A DNA stretch of 64,000 bases from Thalassia testudinum. Lineage: Eukaryota; Streptophyta; Magnoliopsida; Alismatales; Hydrocharitaceae. Position numbers and translations under genes: made by a program. The notes below the pieces were generated by a model. It ran no database searches and was not told where the DNA came from. It worked only from the letters and a program-made list of their open reading frames with translations. This document shows positions 45,389-56,521 of this stretch, one piece after another. The stretch lies in assembly GCA_037157565.1 (NCBI GenBank), contig JAZHRO010000056.1, positions 29,449,501-29,513,500 on the forward strand, read 5' to 3'. Every line of letters starts with the position of its first letter. Positions within the stretch are counted from its first letter, which is position 1.

Positions 45389-47002
45389 GGGGGCAAGCCC
45401 TATGCTCTCCAAGGGTGGACGTGCACCACCCTTCCTCCTCCAATGCTTGGCCATCATCCAAGTGATGGAAGTCCTCCTCCTTGGTGTGGATCAAGGGAGA
45501 AGAGAGAAGGGGAAGAAGGCACCAAGGGGGCAGGTAGGATGCCCCCTAAATCTTCTTCCTTTCTTCTCCTTCCTTGGCCATAGGTTTAGGTGGGTATAGG
45601 GTAGAATTTACACTAATGGAGGATGGATTATGATGATTGTTAAGGGGGGGATATATAAGGTTTAGGAGGGGAGGGGTTGGCATGGACACTTGTAGGGCTA
45701 GGATGGGCTTACAAGGTGGTTAAGGGTGGTTATAAGGATCCAATGCAAGGGACTTGGTGGCACCACCTAAAGGGTGTGATGGGTGGTGGTTATGGTGGCT
45801 AAAGGGCATCTAAAGGTGGCAGCAACAATGGAAGGGTGCCATGGGTTGGTGCCAACTTGAAGGCTTCTAGAAGGGAGGTGAGGTGGATGGTGGAGATCAA
45901 AGGAGAGTTGGCACCACTTTTATGGGTGGTTAAGGGTGGTTTTGGCGCCAACAGAAGGCACCTTTTGGTGGTAGTTGAGGGGTGAAGAGGTGTCTATGTT
46001 GGCACCAACTTAGGGGTGGACTAGGTAGAGCTTAGGTGGACTTAGGTTAGGTTACTTGGTGGATCAAGTTAGGTAGGGTTTTAGGATTGTGGATGGCCAA
46101 GGGAGATGGAGCATAGCTAAGATAAGCTAGCTAAGCTAGCTTAGCTAGTAATAGAGTAGAGGAGGAGGCAATTGGAGCTAGGTTTTGAGGAGAGGATCTA
46201 GGCAGGAGAAGTCTGGAGCTAAACTGGAACTAGCAACTACTGAAGAGGGTGGCATGGAGCTACTTTAGTTGGCTTAGATTGCTAGTTCTTTGCTAGCTGC
46301 TAAGCCAAGCTAAAGCAAGCTGGCTTCTGCTAAAATTTGCTGAGGTGAGATGAGTCTGGTATTCCTGGGGTGGATCTATCTAGTTGTAGTAGCTAAGGTA
46401 GCTTAGCTAAACTAAGTTAAGCTAAGTTGAATCCTCGGGAGCTGGACTTGAGCTTCCTGATCTAAGATGAAGTCATCTTCAGCTGGCTGGAGTTGAGTGG
46501 AGCAGGATGTAGCTGGTTCTAAGCTGAGGTGAACTCTAGTCAACTCAGCTGAGCTAGCTAGAGCTCCTAGTGAACTAATGAGAGCAGAGATGAGTTAGAC
46601 TTAGCTAAGTTGAGCTGGATCTGAGCATACTTGAGCTAACGTGAGCTAAGATGAGCTCTCTTGAGCTGCCATTCAACTGAGATGAGCTAAATGGAGCTTG
46701 GATGAGCTAACCCTAGTTCAAGTGAGCTGGATTCCAACTATGGTGAGCTGGATAAAGCTGAGTTCCAGCTTGTTTGGGCTTCTCCTTCACTAGTTGCCTT
46801 CCTGAGTGCTAGGGTTCTAGGGATCTGATAATCTGATTAACCCTAACACTCAAATAAACACATTAAAAAGATAATAAAATGTAAAATACATGCCTAGCCT
46901 AATTTATGTCTAAATGCAACCCAAAAATCCATTTACAGAGCAAAATCCTAAGAGTTAGGTTTGCTTTAATGCATAAGAATGATGATAAACTGGCATTTAT
47001 CA
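45389..47002 (-). repeat. Element F LTR copy b, right part
   Basis: Resumes after A's TSD GGGGG and carries the GGCGCC/GGCACC palindromes and the AGCT tract (46110-46780). It ends GGCATTTATCA at 47002, which is the 5' outer end of F on the minus strand. Copia LTR sequence follows. Confidence 0.88.
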
Positions 47003-47834
47003 GAGTCCTATTTTATTTTTAGACATCTGAGACTATATGTTCAGATGTCAAAGTTTTTGTTCAGATATCCCTGTATTTGATCTTGTGAAATCCAATAACG
47101 ACTACTTTCTCGCTAAAGTTTTTCAGACGTCTAAAATGACTTCTTTAGACGTTTATCTTGCCTTTTAAGACGTCTGATCTAGTCAGACTTTGAGTATTTT
47201 CTTTGTAGCCATTCTACCTTAATATATTCCATTCCAATTCAAATCCCAACCACTACCTAGGCTTAAATATGACCTCCTACACCTATATATACCCACAAAA
47301 GGTTTCTTTAAGCCTACACATATGAAAAAGAAATATTTTAGTGCAAAATACTTTCTATTATCCTATTCTAGGCTTTCTAAAGCTATAGTGCTCCATTGTG
47401 CTCTTTTGTTCTTAGAGATTCTTGAGAGCATCACTCCCACTCGGATTTCCTACAACACATAGGTTTGCAAAGGGAGTATCTTAGCCTACTTTCCATTTCA
47501 TATCATTCAAGCCTCTTAAGATTGTTTACATTATTTTATTTTGATAGTTTATTTGGGTAGCCGAGCTGTGGGTTTCTCATTTCCTCTTAGTAGACGGGTT
47601 AAACTCCCCTTGGGGGTTGTCTAGGAGAGGGGGATTGTTTTTGAGGAACACCACCCTTGGATTTGTGGTTTGGTTTAGTGATTCCTACTTGAGTAGGGGT
47701 AAAATCCTAGATTGGGAGATCTAGGTAGAGGTTTTTCCCACAAGGGTTTCCTCTCTAAATACTTGTGTATTTTTTGTTGCGATTGTTTCAAAATTTTATT
47801 GTACAATTCATCCCCCGTTCTTGTGCTACTAACA
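47003..47834 (+). repeat. Element E 5' LTR, 3' part
   Basis: Ends GTGCTACTAACA at 47834. Its last 300 bp resemble the solo LTR at 32280-33965 (GAGGAACRCYACCCTYG, then CTAAATACTTGTGTA). It contains AGACGTCT at 47125 and 47168 and decayed forms at 47033, 47064 and 47147. Confidence 0.82.
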
Positions 47835-47836
47835 TT

Positions 47837-47848
47837 TGGTATCAGAGC
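47837..47848 (+). promoter_or_regulatory. Primer-binding site of E (initiator Met tRNA)
   Basis: TGGTATCAGAGC, 2 bp after the LTR end. This is the standard Copia primer site. Confidence 0.92.
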
Positions 47849-47940
47849 TTTGCTTTTTCTTGTGCATAGGTGTAAAAGCCTTTGCAAGACATTCTGATGT
47901 CATCAAAGGTATTCGCAACAAACGGAAACTAAGGATTCTA

Positions 47941-48256
47941 AACGATAAAACCTCCTTCGATGGTTTGAACTATTCGTATTGGAAGCAAAGGATGTAAGTT
48001 TTCATGTAATCGGTGGATTATTCACTTTGGGAAATGGTGAAAACACCATTTGTGAAGCTGGAGAAATCGGAAAATGGAGCCTTTATGGAGGACAACAAGA
48101 AGAAGCCCTCACTCAACTCCAAGACTATGAATGCTTTTTATTATGTGTTGAGTCTCAATGAGTTTAATCATATCTCTCAATGCACAACTGTAGACGAGAT
48201 CTGGAAAACTCTCAAGATTACTCATGAGGGGATGAATAAGGTAAAGAATTCAAAAG
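47941..48256 (+). pseudogene. Element E gag, first part
   Basis: The frame reads TSFDGLNYSYWKQRM, then two TAA codons, then SVDYSLWEMV and STMNAFYYVLSLNEF-like sequence with TVDEIWKTLKITHEG. It matches the DUF4219/UBN2 gag region of Copia elements, the nucleocapsid precursor. It ends at the LINE-H insertion (KNSKV). No in-frame ATG is clear upstream, so the start is not assigned. Confidence 0.82.
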
Positions 48257-48835
48257 TTTTTTTTTTGAAATAGAAAGGAAAACTATCGAATCGTCGATAG
48301 CAATATGGGAGAGCTTTTATTAACTGTATAAATAAAAAGGTTACAAACTCGAACCCCACATATGTATGAGAGTCCAGCACATATTTACATTATTATCCAC
48401 ACTCACTGGTCTCTCCTGAAATAATTTCTCATTTCTAGCTCTCCAAATCGACCATAACGCTACCACCATGGACGCATGAGACTTATTTTTAACTAGGAAG
48501 GAGTTCCATAAATTCTCCCATGTGGGGATCGAACCCCTACAAACCTTTCTCCAACCACAATCTGTAACCATGCAAGAAGAGAAGATGTGGCGGTTGCAGT
48601 CATTATGTAACCCACATAGCTGGCAGAACTGAGCACGGGTGCCCATCCTCCTATGCTGCATGTCACCCATAATCAGGCCATCCCTTCTACATAACCACAG
48701 AAAAATTTGCACCTTTAATGGGATTTTCAACTTCCATAAGTTCCTCCCAATCTCATCCACCTCTACCAATCTGGACGATCTAATGAGCCTTTCGTATGCA
48801 GCCATTAGGGAGAAAATCCCCTACCATCTGTAAGT
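48257..48835 (-). pseudogene. LINE-H ORF2 C-terminus (zf-RVT) and 3' end
   Basis: Minus strand. It encodes LKIPLKVQIFLWLCRRDGLI, a CQLCG...H-x4-C zinc-binding array and VALWSIWRARNEKLF, ending WTLIHMWGSSL at a stop (48341). The layout is the same as LINE-1 11675-12175. A 3' untranslated stretch of about 80 bp leads to the A-tail. Its upstream limit is the F LTR. Confidence 0.88.
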
Positions 48836-49497
48836 TGATCATATTTTTGCGCAGTTTGTTAAATTAGGGTTTTAAGTCATTGCAACGCACAAAAATGGAT
48901 TCGCTTTTATAATTTATAAGACCTAGATAGTGGTGTATCTAGGGTCGTCCAAGGAGGCAATGTGCTTGCAATCAAATCTCTTGCTTAGAAAATAAATCTC
49001 AACTTTCTTTTTGGTTTTTTCAATATATCATTTCTTTTTTCTGTTTTGTAATTTAAACAAGGATTTCAAATTAATGATAACTACTCCTAATAGTAACCCT
49101 AGGTAACAAGAGCTACCTTCCTTCTAAGCTCACCCTAGGCACATGAAGGCCTAGGGTAATTACAGAGGGAGGGAAGTGAGTGCACAAAAAAGGGAAATTC
49201 AAATTGCAATCAAGACAAACAAATCTAATGAAGGCAACTTGTATAAAATTAAGGAATTGTTTAACAAGAATCTAGTAGAAGAATTCTTAAACTACTAGAA
49301 TTGAAAATGCATACAATGAAAACACAAAAATCCTCTGAAATGATGGTGAAGATGGCGAGGCTCTTGCTCCAATTGCGACTACTCCCACAATCAAAAAGAG
49401 CTCCTCCTTCTCCTTGTAGAATTCTTCAAGGTGTAGCTTCCTTGGCAAACCCTGACGTAGGGGGCGTGCCAAGGCTTTCCTCTAAGGTGGCGTGGAC
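48836..49497 (-). repeat. F-type solo LTR copy c, left part
   Basis: Starts at TGATCATATTTTTGCGCAG and aligns with 6892 and 14949. It is interrupted by element B at the TSD TGGAC (49493-49497). Confidence 0.88.
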
Positions 49498-49752
49498 TGA
49501 TTGTGCAGCAATCGTAGGTCTTAATTGACCTAAATTAGGCAAGGACTTAGCATAAGTTAGGGTAATTCATGCATGAATGAGCATTATCTGCATCTTTCCT
49601 GCTTTCCTTTAGCTATGAACAAAATAATGTTATAATGTGCTGATTAAGTGCATTATGTCAATTATAGGTAATAGGCTGGATCTGAAACTAGATCTGGAGC
49701 TGGATCTGAAGCTGGATCTGAGTTGGATCAGGAATAATGGGTGTTGCAGTAG
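49498..49752 (+). repeat. Element B 5' LTR, first part
   Basis: TGATTGTGCAGCAATCG matches the 3' LTR start at 58550. Interrupted after AGTAG (49748-49752). Confidence 0.93.
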
Positions 49753-51422
49753 TGATGTAAACACATTTACACTACTTAAGATGTCTATTTATGCATGTTC
49801 TTAAGCATAGGATTGTATTTCAAGATATAAATATTGCATAACATGCATCATCTTGCATTTAGAGTAGTTTGAATAAAATGGAGGTTAATTGTCTCCTTTT
49901 ATGTCCTTGGAAAGGGCAAATATTTTATCAGGGCCTCGGATCAAAGATCAACCGTATGGATGTGATCAGGGTGACGATTGGAGTTCAACAATTCCAAGAT
50001 AGCCCTAATCAGGCATCCGTAGCATCAGATAGCTACCAGGGAACCCTAGAAGATCAAGGACCAGGATGGTGTAAATTTGCACTTCAAATGACAAATCCGA
50101 TTGCACAGATGAATTCGGATCGACGATCGTAGCCCAACGACGCAAAAATCGAGTCAATCCGACATCCATGCACCATCTACAACATTCAGAAGATGGACGG
50201 CCAAGATGGCACCACATGGCGCCATCTCGGCCGCCCAAACGGCTGCATGCATCCAGTGAAGCTTCCGCACCCGCTCCCTCTCCTCCGTTGGATCTTGATC
50301 CAACGGCTATGGATAGCCGCCCCTACAAGCATCCGCTCGACCATCCGCGCCTCGTAGCGTAGCGGTCGAAGGCGTTGTCGCGAGCTGCAGCCGCGAGTTC
50401 GAGCCGTAGCGAAGGGGAGAAAGGCGCGGGCGAGCGAGCATGGGCGGGCGTTGGATCGTCATCGGGCGACTCAGATCCACCGATAGCGTTCACGTGCTAT
50501 TGCACGTGCAGCGAGGACGCGCCATCGTACGCCTTGAGGGGGCACACAGTAGCGGGAGAAGGAGCATCCTAAGCCGTCCGATCTAGCGATCAGACGGCTG
50601 AGATTAGATGAATGTGGGAGAATGAGTTGAGCATGGGCAGCTGAGGAGGCACGCGTGGGCGCGGGTACTACACCCACATTTGGGCTTTAGTGACGGTTTT
50701 ATCTTCACTAAAGACCCCTCATTTATTGTTTTAAAGATGTAATGACCAATTTGCCCCCACTCCTTGCAACTATAAAAGGAGACCCCTCCACACAAAATTC
50801 TCATCCCTTCCTTCTCTTCTCTACCTCTCCAAAGCTCAAGAGAAGCTTGTCCCACACCCGGGATGCTCCTCGCAAGATAAAGTCTAAATTTTCGTCCTCC
50901 TTCGGAAGTGGATCCCGCAATGACAACGGCGTGCTACTCCATTCCTGTTCTTCTGCTTCGTCCTCCTTTGTCCTGCTCCGTTCTCCTTCGTCTCGGCGTC
51001 GTCTCATCCGGCTCATCCTCCAGGCAATCGTCGAGGAGGATAACTTCTCTCTCCCATTCTTCTTTACAGCTTTTCTAATGTAGAATTTTCCTGCTTTATA
51101 GTGTAGCTGATTTTCCGCTTTCTACTGTAACTTTTATTTAGTTTGATTGTATAAATAGTTTGAAATATTGAATGCATGTTCTCTTTCTCTCTCTCTCTCT
51201 TTCTTTTCGTCTGATAGCTCCATTGTAATTCTATTGCCTTGCTTTTCAAAAATTCTAAAAAAATATAATTGCGAATATAGATCAACGTAGCCTCCCTGTG
51301 TTCGACCCGGAATTCTTTTCGGTATAAATTTTATTTGTTGAACACGAATTCTTCGCTTTCAAGCTACAACGACAGATTTTCCAAAACCAAACACGTTAGC
51401 GCAGCAATTCGAGCATTCAACA
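49753..51422 (+). repeat. A-family solo LTR
   Basis: 1670 bp, TGATGTAAAC...TTCAACA, TSD AGTAG on both sides (49748-49752, 51423-51427). The empty site is visible in B's 3' LTR near 58785. TATAAAAG at 50771 and Pol III-like boxes at 50355-50405. The frames within it are unsupported. Confidence 0.95.
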
Positions 51423-52058
51423 AGTAGAGTTGGAGCAGAACACTTAGATTAGATGTAGTAGATAATAATGTAAGAGAGTTAAGGTATGCTACTCTGCTAA
51501 GTAGGAATAAAGTAGTAAAATATGAAGAGCTTAGTTCCATCCTAGCCCCAGGATAGCTTAGAGACTTCCCCAAGCCTTAACCACCCTTAAATTTGGTCAC
51601 CGCACCCTAGGAAACCTTAAAACCCTAATTCCAACCTTTATCTGGACGTCCAAATGAATTATAGGATGTCCAGAACCCTTAGCCAACTTCCACACACCTT
51701 AAACCCACTTATGCAATGTTATTGGATGTCCAGACACTTGGTCAAATGCCCAATTTCTGCAGAATACCCAAGACACAACCTTAAATCCTTCCTAACTTTT
51801 ATTGGATGTCCAGACAACAAGTTTGGGCTTCTCATTTTTGAGTATAAGATGTCTGACACTTTTATTGGACGTCAAGAACTGCTCTCCAGTTTCTGTTTTG
51901 AGATTCAAGCCTTGATCTTGGATCTCTAGCTCCCTAAACCCAATTCCCACCCCATAGGAACCTAACCTATTACATCACCTATAAACCTCCCTAAGGACTA
52001 ATTAGGTCCTCACTAAACTTAGTTGACTTAGATCTTAGTCAATTCCATCAGCCCATTC

Positions 52059-52578
52059 AATTGGACTCATTAAGTCCAATTAAGCCCTGATCTCGGCACA
52101 CACTATCCAATTGGACTCAGTGAGAGTCCAATTGACCTAGACCTAACTTAATTGAGTTATTTTACTCTCAATTAAGTTTTCACACACACAATTAAACTTG
52201 TATTAAGTTTAATTGCACTTTACCTTAGTGAATTAGTGTTTACAACCCTAATTTGAGACCTACCTTGACCTAAACCCACTAGAACCTAACCTAATCAACC
52301 TAGCCACCTAAGTTTCAACCCACACACACCCACACACGCCATCCACACAAAAATATCTAGCCTAGAGTTCTCTCGAACTCTCTACCCTATGTTGTTGCCT
52401 TGGTTGCTAAAATTAGCAACCAAGAGCCATTCAATTTTTAGATCCACATTTGGTGGATCTAAAATCCACCATCATCCCTCTCTCTCTCACTCTCCCACAA
52501 GCTCCCATCATAGGCCTCTCTAGAGAATTCCATAATTTTCTAGAGAGCTTCCCTTAGGTCTATAAAAAGACCTAAGGG
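52059..52578. repeat. Array of ten inverted repeats upstream of and around the TATA box
   Basis: Successive hairpins: 52059-52081, 52108-52134, 52145-52178, 52189-52215, 52231-52254 (one mismatch here, perfect in the 3' LTR), 52364-52381, 52399-52424, 52436-52464, 52516-52547 (one G-T pair) and 52551-52578. Arms are 7-14 bp. The same set is present in the 3' LTR (about 59440-59981). Confidence 0.9.
52561..52568 (+). promoter_or_regulatory. TATA box in the loop of an inverted repeat (B LTR)
   Basis: TATAAAAA flanked by perfect 10-bp arms CCCTTAGGTC and GACCTAAGGG. The same arrangement occurs at 59954-59981. Confidence 0.8.
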
Positions 52579-53369
52579 GTGGCCATTTGCACCCATCCAT
52601 CTCTTGGCATTACTCACTTCCATTTAGGTTAGCTACATTCACTTCCACTCCACCTCCATGTGTTGCTCACCATGGCTACCACGATCTCCATGCTAGGATG
52701 CTGGATCATCTCCCCAACCTCTCTCCAAGGGCCGGCCTATGCACCATTGGCCGCCCCTCCTCCTCTCTACCCTCAAAGGCCATCGGAGCCCACCTCCGAA
52801 TGCCCTACCTTTTTGCTAGATTAGTAGTTAGTTCTTCATATTTATATGCTTTCATTCACTGCTTAGTAGTGTAGCTCTTATTCTCCCCCAATGATGCATG
52901 CAAAATCCCCTCATGGATTCCTGTATGCAATCATTTTTTGTCAGCTAGTTTTATGTTTTCAAGCTTACCTGTATAAGCTTTCCCCTATATTTTATGTTAC
53001 AAACACTTTCCTGAATGAATGAATGAATGAATGAAAGAAATACCTTTTTATATATATATCTCTATTTTGAAAATCACCATGAGCTTATTGATTGCAAAAT
53101 ATTTCTTGTGATTAAAGTTGCCTGCTTTTCATTATCATCTATTACAACTAAGCTTGTCAAGTTTAAATATGTAATAACCATAAACTGCCATGCAACTATA
53201 AACAAGTAGAGCAAAAAGATCGATTTTAGAATTAACCAAACGCCTCCCAAAGACGAATGACCGGGACTCAAAGTCTCGTTATCCTTTTATAACTATTTTT
53301 ATTTGATCATATTGCACACTATTTTACGACCCTTTCCCTATCAAAACGTGCTCTACGACTGCAAACAAG

Positions 53370-53394
53370 TGGCGCCGTTGCCGGGGAGGCAATG
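53370..53394 (+). promoter_or_regulatory. Primer-binding site and hairpin of element B
   Basis: TGGCGCCGTTGCCGGGGA is the best tRNA-Asp match in the window. CGTTGCC and GGCAATG pair (one G-T) around GGGGA. Confidence 0.9.
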
Positions 53395-54880
53395 ACATTT
53401 TTTTTATTTCAATCTTTCGAACCATCACTAACAAATCCTCTTCTACTTTGTTTTTGGATGTACAAGATAACACAGGAAAAATTTGATCTGCGCACACAAC
53501 GAGCGTGGAAAAGGATTTCCAGGTGCACATCACACCCACTTTAGTCTAGGTTTTCATTTGAACCCTAGGAGTAGATTTGCTTCCAGTAATTTATTTTGAA
53601 AAAAAAAAACATATTCATTTTTGTGAAAAAAAGAAAAAAAAGAAAAAAGAAAAAAATCAAAAAAATTTATGTAGTTAGATTAGGTTCCTTCTTGAATCCT
53701 AGGTTAGTTTCGAAAAGCAAAATATATATATATATATTTGAAAATCCATTTAAAAAAATCTTTCTTGAAAAATAATTTTCAAAAGGTTTTTTTAAAAAAA
53801 AGATATTTTTGATGGAAAGTTTGGATTTCAAACTCAAACACTCTTTAAAAGCTTCTCCACCATTCTTTGATTTTCGGCCAAGGTTCAAAGTCTGTTTTAA
53901 AAATTCGATTGCCGAAAAATTAGTGAACAAAAAATTCTAAAATTCTGGCTAGATCTTTATTTTCAAACTATCTTTCAAATGACACCATTCTTTTGAAAAC
54001 ATTCCAAGCATAAAATTTTTTAAAATTTGCGAAAGTGCAAGGGGGTCAGACTGAAATAGATTCGAGATTTTTCAAAATTCAAAAAATAATTTTGAGCAAT
54101 CCATGAATCTATTTTGACTAAAAATGGTGGGATTTGAAAGCTGATCTCATTATCTTTATTTTCCATATTTTTCTCGAGTTTTTTAAAGTCATTTGGTACC
54201 TTTTCAAAGCGAAAAATCGACTAGGGGTCAAAATTCCATATCTGACCCCTTGACATTCAAAAATCTCTAAAAATTTGATTGAAATAGTAAAAATTATAAA
54301 AAAATATTCTCTGAAAAGATAATTGAAAAGGAATCTACTTGCCAAATTTCAAGTTAATTGGATTCCAATTTTTGTCAGAGAACTGATTGTAATTTTTTTG
54401 GTCTGCTAAAGAAAAAAAATAAAATAACAAAACCCTAGAATTGCATGAACCCTAGGTTACACCTTTAGGGTTACAATTTAGAGACAACATTTGGGCTAAC
54501 CTAGACTTGGTCACCTTGTGGGCCACTCACCAAAAGAAAACCCCAACTGAAGAAAAATGGGCTAAAAATCAAGTCTAAATCATAAAATAAACTAAATTTT
54601 ATTGTCATACTACTGGGTGCTTTCAACCTCTTGGTTGGGTTAGCCGAGAGGTCGGAATCACTTTTAGTAGGTTATACGATGAATTTTCTTCAGGAATTAG
54701 AATTTAAAACGAAAAATCTGGTCATCTGATTGACAGGGCCTTAGCCTTGTTTGGCTTAGCTACACCAACCCAGGGGTTGGGTGGTGTATGTAAGGAAGGA
54801 GGTCGCTTAGACCTCAACTGATTAGACCTTGGGAGCCACTCCCAAGGAGGTGAATCACTTCTTCTATCTGCTTAGCCGCA
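53395..54880 (+). other. Element B leader
   Basis: AT-rich with A-rich and TA microsatellites (53600-53660, 53722-53741). No gene seen. Short minus-strand frames here are not supported. Confidence 0.7.
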
Positions 54881-56521
54881 ATGGCTAACCCTAGATCTGG
54901 ACCTAATCAGGATCCAGAAGAGCTGGACCCACAAGCTTACCTGAGAGCCAGGGTCACCGAATCAGCTCAGCCTTGGGATCAGAACCCAAGGTGGCGAAGA
55001 TGACTTTTCGCTTCACCTGATCCTTCTCCTCGGGTTACCGAAAGGGTTCACCCGTATCCTAACCATGGATGTTATAACCCATACCAGTCGGTCCCTCAAA
55101 GGACCACATGTTATAACCAAGGATATGGATTTCGTACTCTTGCTTCTCACCCATGGAATATGGGTAGACCTAATTCATCCCCAGGAACCCCTGAAGAGCT
55201 ATCGATGCATATGCGACCGCATTACAGAATACAAAGAGCTGTAACTAGCGCTAAGGGGAAGGTCGCATTCTATCTACACGAAATCCAAGCTATCATTGAG
55301 CCAAACCAAAGACAAAGCTGGATTACACATCAACAGGCTATGAGGGAGCTCCTTCAGGAAACAGTAGAAATAACAAGGCTAATTGGACAAAATCGGGAAA
55401 CTCAAGAACTATTGCTTTTGAGATATCAAGTGGAAAATAGCCTTGAAGACCTCAAAGAATCTGAAACGACTACGCTAGGACACACAGAAGATTCTCAGGA
55501 GCAAATGCTAGAAGATCATTCAGGTGAAGAAGAATCTAGCTTGGATATGAGACAGGAGCAGGAAGTATGCCGAATGGGTTCATCTGAGAACTCCTTTCAG
55601 GAAATTGAGGAAGAAAGGACTGACGTCTCCAGAATTGAGCCACAATCAGATTATCCTAAACCCTGGGAGACACCTTTCGGGTTAGATAACCCAATCGAGA
55701 TAAGGGAAGCAGATCCAGTTGAGGATATGGATCTTGAGGCAAACATTACATGTGACACTACTGATCAATCTAGGCCGCTTCCTATTGTAGGGGAACCTGT
55801 GCTAGAGCTAACATCTTTTGATTTGCACTCTTCTTCTTTCACCTACATCCCTAATTCGGATGCTAGAGATTCTGAGATGACACTTTCTATCCCTGATCCT
55901 GACATCCAAAGACCAGAAGTAGCTATGGATGACTTGAACGAAGAAATAAACATGCTACCTGAGGCAAGAATTACTGAGGAACCTAGTGCATATGAGGGTG
56001 AAGCTTTGAGCAGAATGAGCTAGGGGCGCAACTATCATCCTAGTCAATGGCTCGACCCCGAGCCTGAAGAGTTAGCCTCCGATGAACCAGAGATGAGCAC
56101 TGATGAGGACAAAGTAATTTCTGACGAGGATTTCAGTGACCTCCCCACAGATCTTCAACTTTCACAAACACGCCCATATGATCCAGAGCCTAGAGAGGGC
56201 ATGATCTTTGATGTCAATTATCATTATGAGGATCCCTATGACTCAAATTCTGGTTCTGAGATACATGTTGATCTACTCCCTCAGCAACTTCCTGCTGAAT
56301 TGTGGGACATGATAAATCAACTGAATCAACATCATGATCCCCCCTCTGATTATCCTCTATTTTCCACCACCACTCCACACTTTCTTATAGCTAGATTTTT
56401 TGGAGAAGGGGTGCACAATCAGCTGGTTCACATCTCCGGACCACTAATTCTGGGAGCATATGAGCATATCTTTCTCTTAATCTTGGCTGGGTCCTATGCT
56501 AGAACTGATACATCTGATTGA
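54881..56521 (+). pseudogene. Orphan ORF of element B, about 547 codons, two in-frame stops
   Basis: One frame from ATG 54881 (MANPRSGPNQDPEEL) to TGA 56519-56521, broken only by TGA at 55001-55003 and TAG at 56021-56023. The N-terminal 90 residues are rich in Pro, Tyr, Asn and Arg. Residues about 120-195 look helical (HQQAMRELLQETVEITRLI). The rest is strongly acidic, with EEESS-, DPEPEE- and STDEDK-like runs, and ends in a hydrophobic stretch (ISGPLILGAYEHIFLLIL). No gag zinc knuckle, protease, RT or integrase motif is visible. The stop is followed by the same AGCT...TTAAACT block that follows A's integrase, so it occupies the gag-pol position of an Athila-like element. Family not recognised. 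Confidence 0.7.

Larger units (their letters stand above)
1445..47002 (-). mobile_element. Element F: Athila-type gag-protease retrotransposon, nested and rearranged
   Basis: Element F is a minus-strand Ty3/gypsy element. From right to left it has an LTR (14949-47002, interrupted by A), a primer site, a short internal fragment (14246-14948), a second LTR copy (6892-14245, interrupted by LINE-1), another primer site (6861-6891), a leader, a gag-protease pseudogene and a 3' non-coding part. The left side is interrupted at 1444 by a D-family LTR and the element leaves the window. The LTR-internal-LTR-internal order, with one internal region nearly deleted, suggests unequal recombination. No reverse transcriptase or integrase is visible. 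The right end abuts Copia LTR sequence at 47003. Confidence 0.75.
51423..53367 (+). repeat. Element B 5' LTR, second part
   Basis: Contains GGACGTCC-type palindromes (51640-51880), a run of ten inverted repeats (52059-52578), a TATA box inside the last of them, and a GAAT microsatellite (53011-53035). Ends CTGCAAACA at 53367. Confidence 0.93.

Noticed and set aside
52059..52578. CRISPR array or MITE cluster
   Set aside because: Each inverted repeat has its own sequence, there are no equal repeats with spacers and no TSDs, and the whole block is part of a duplicated LTR.
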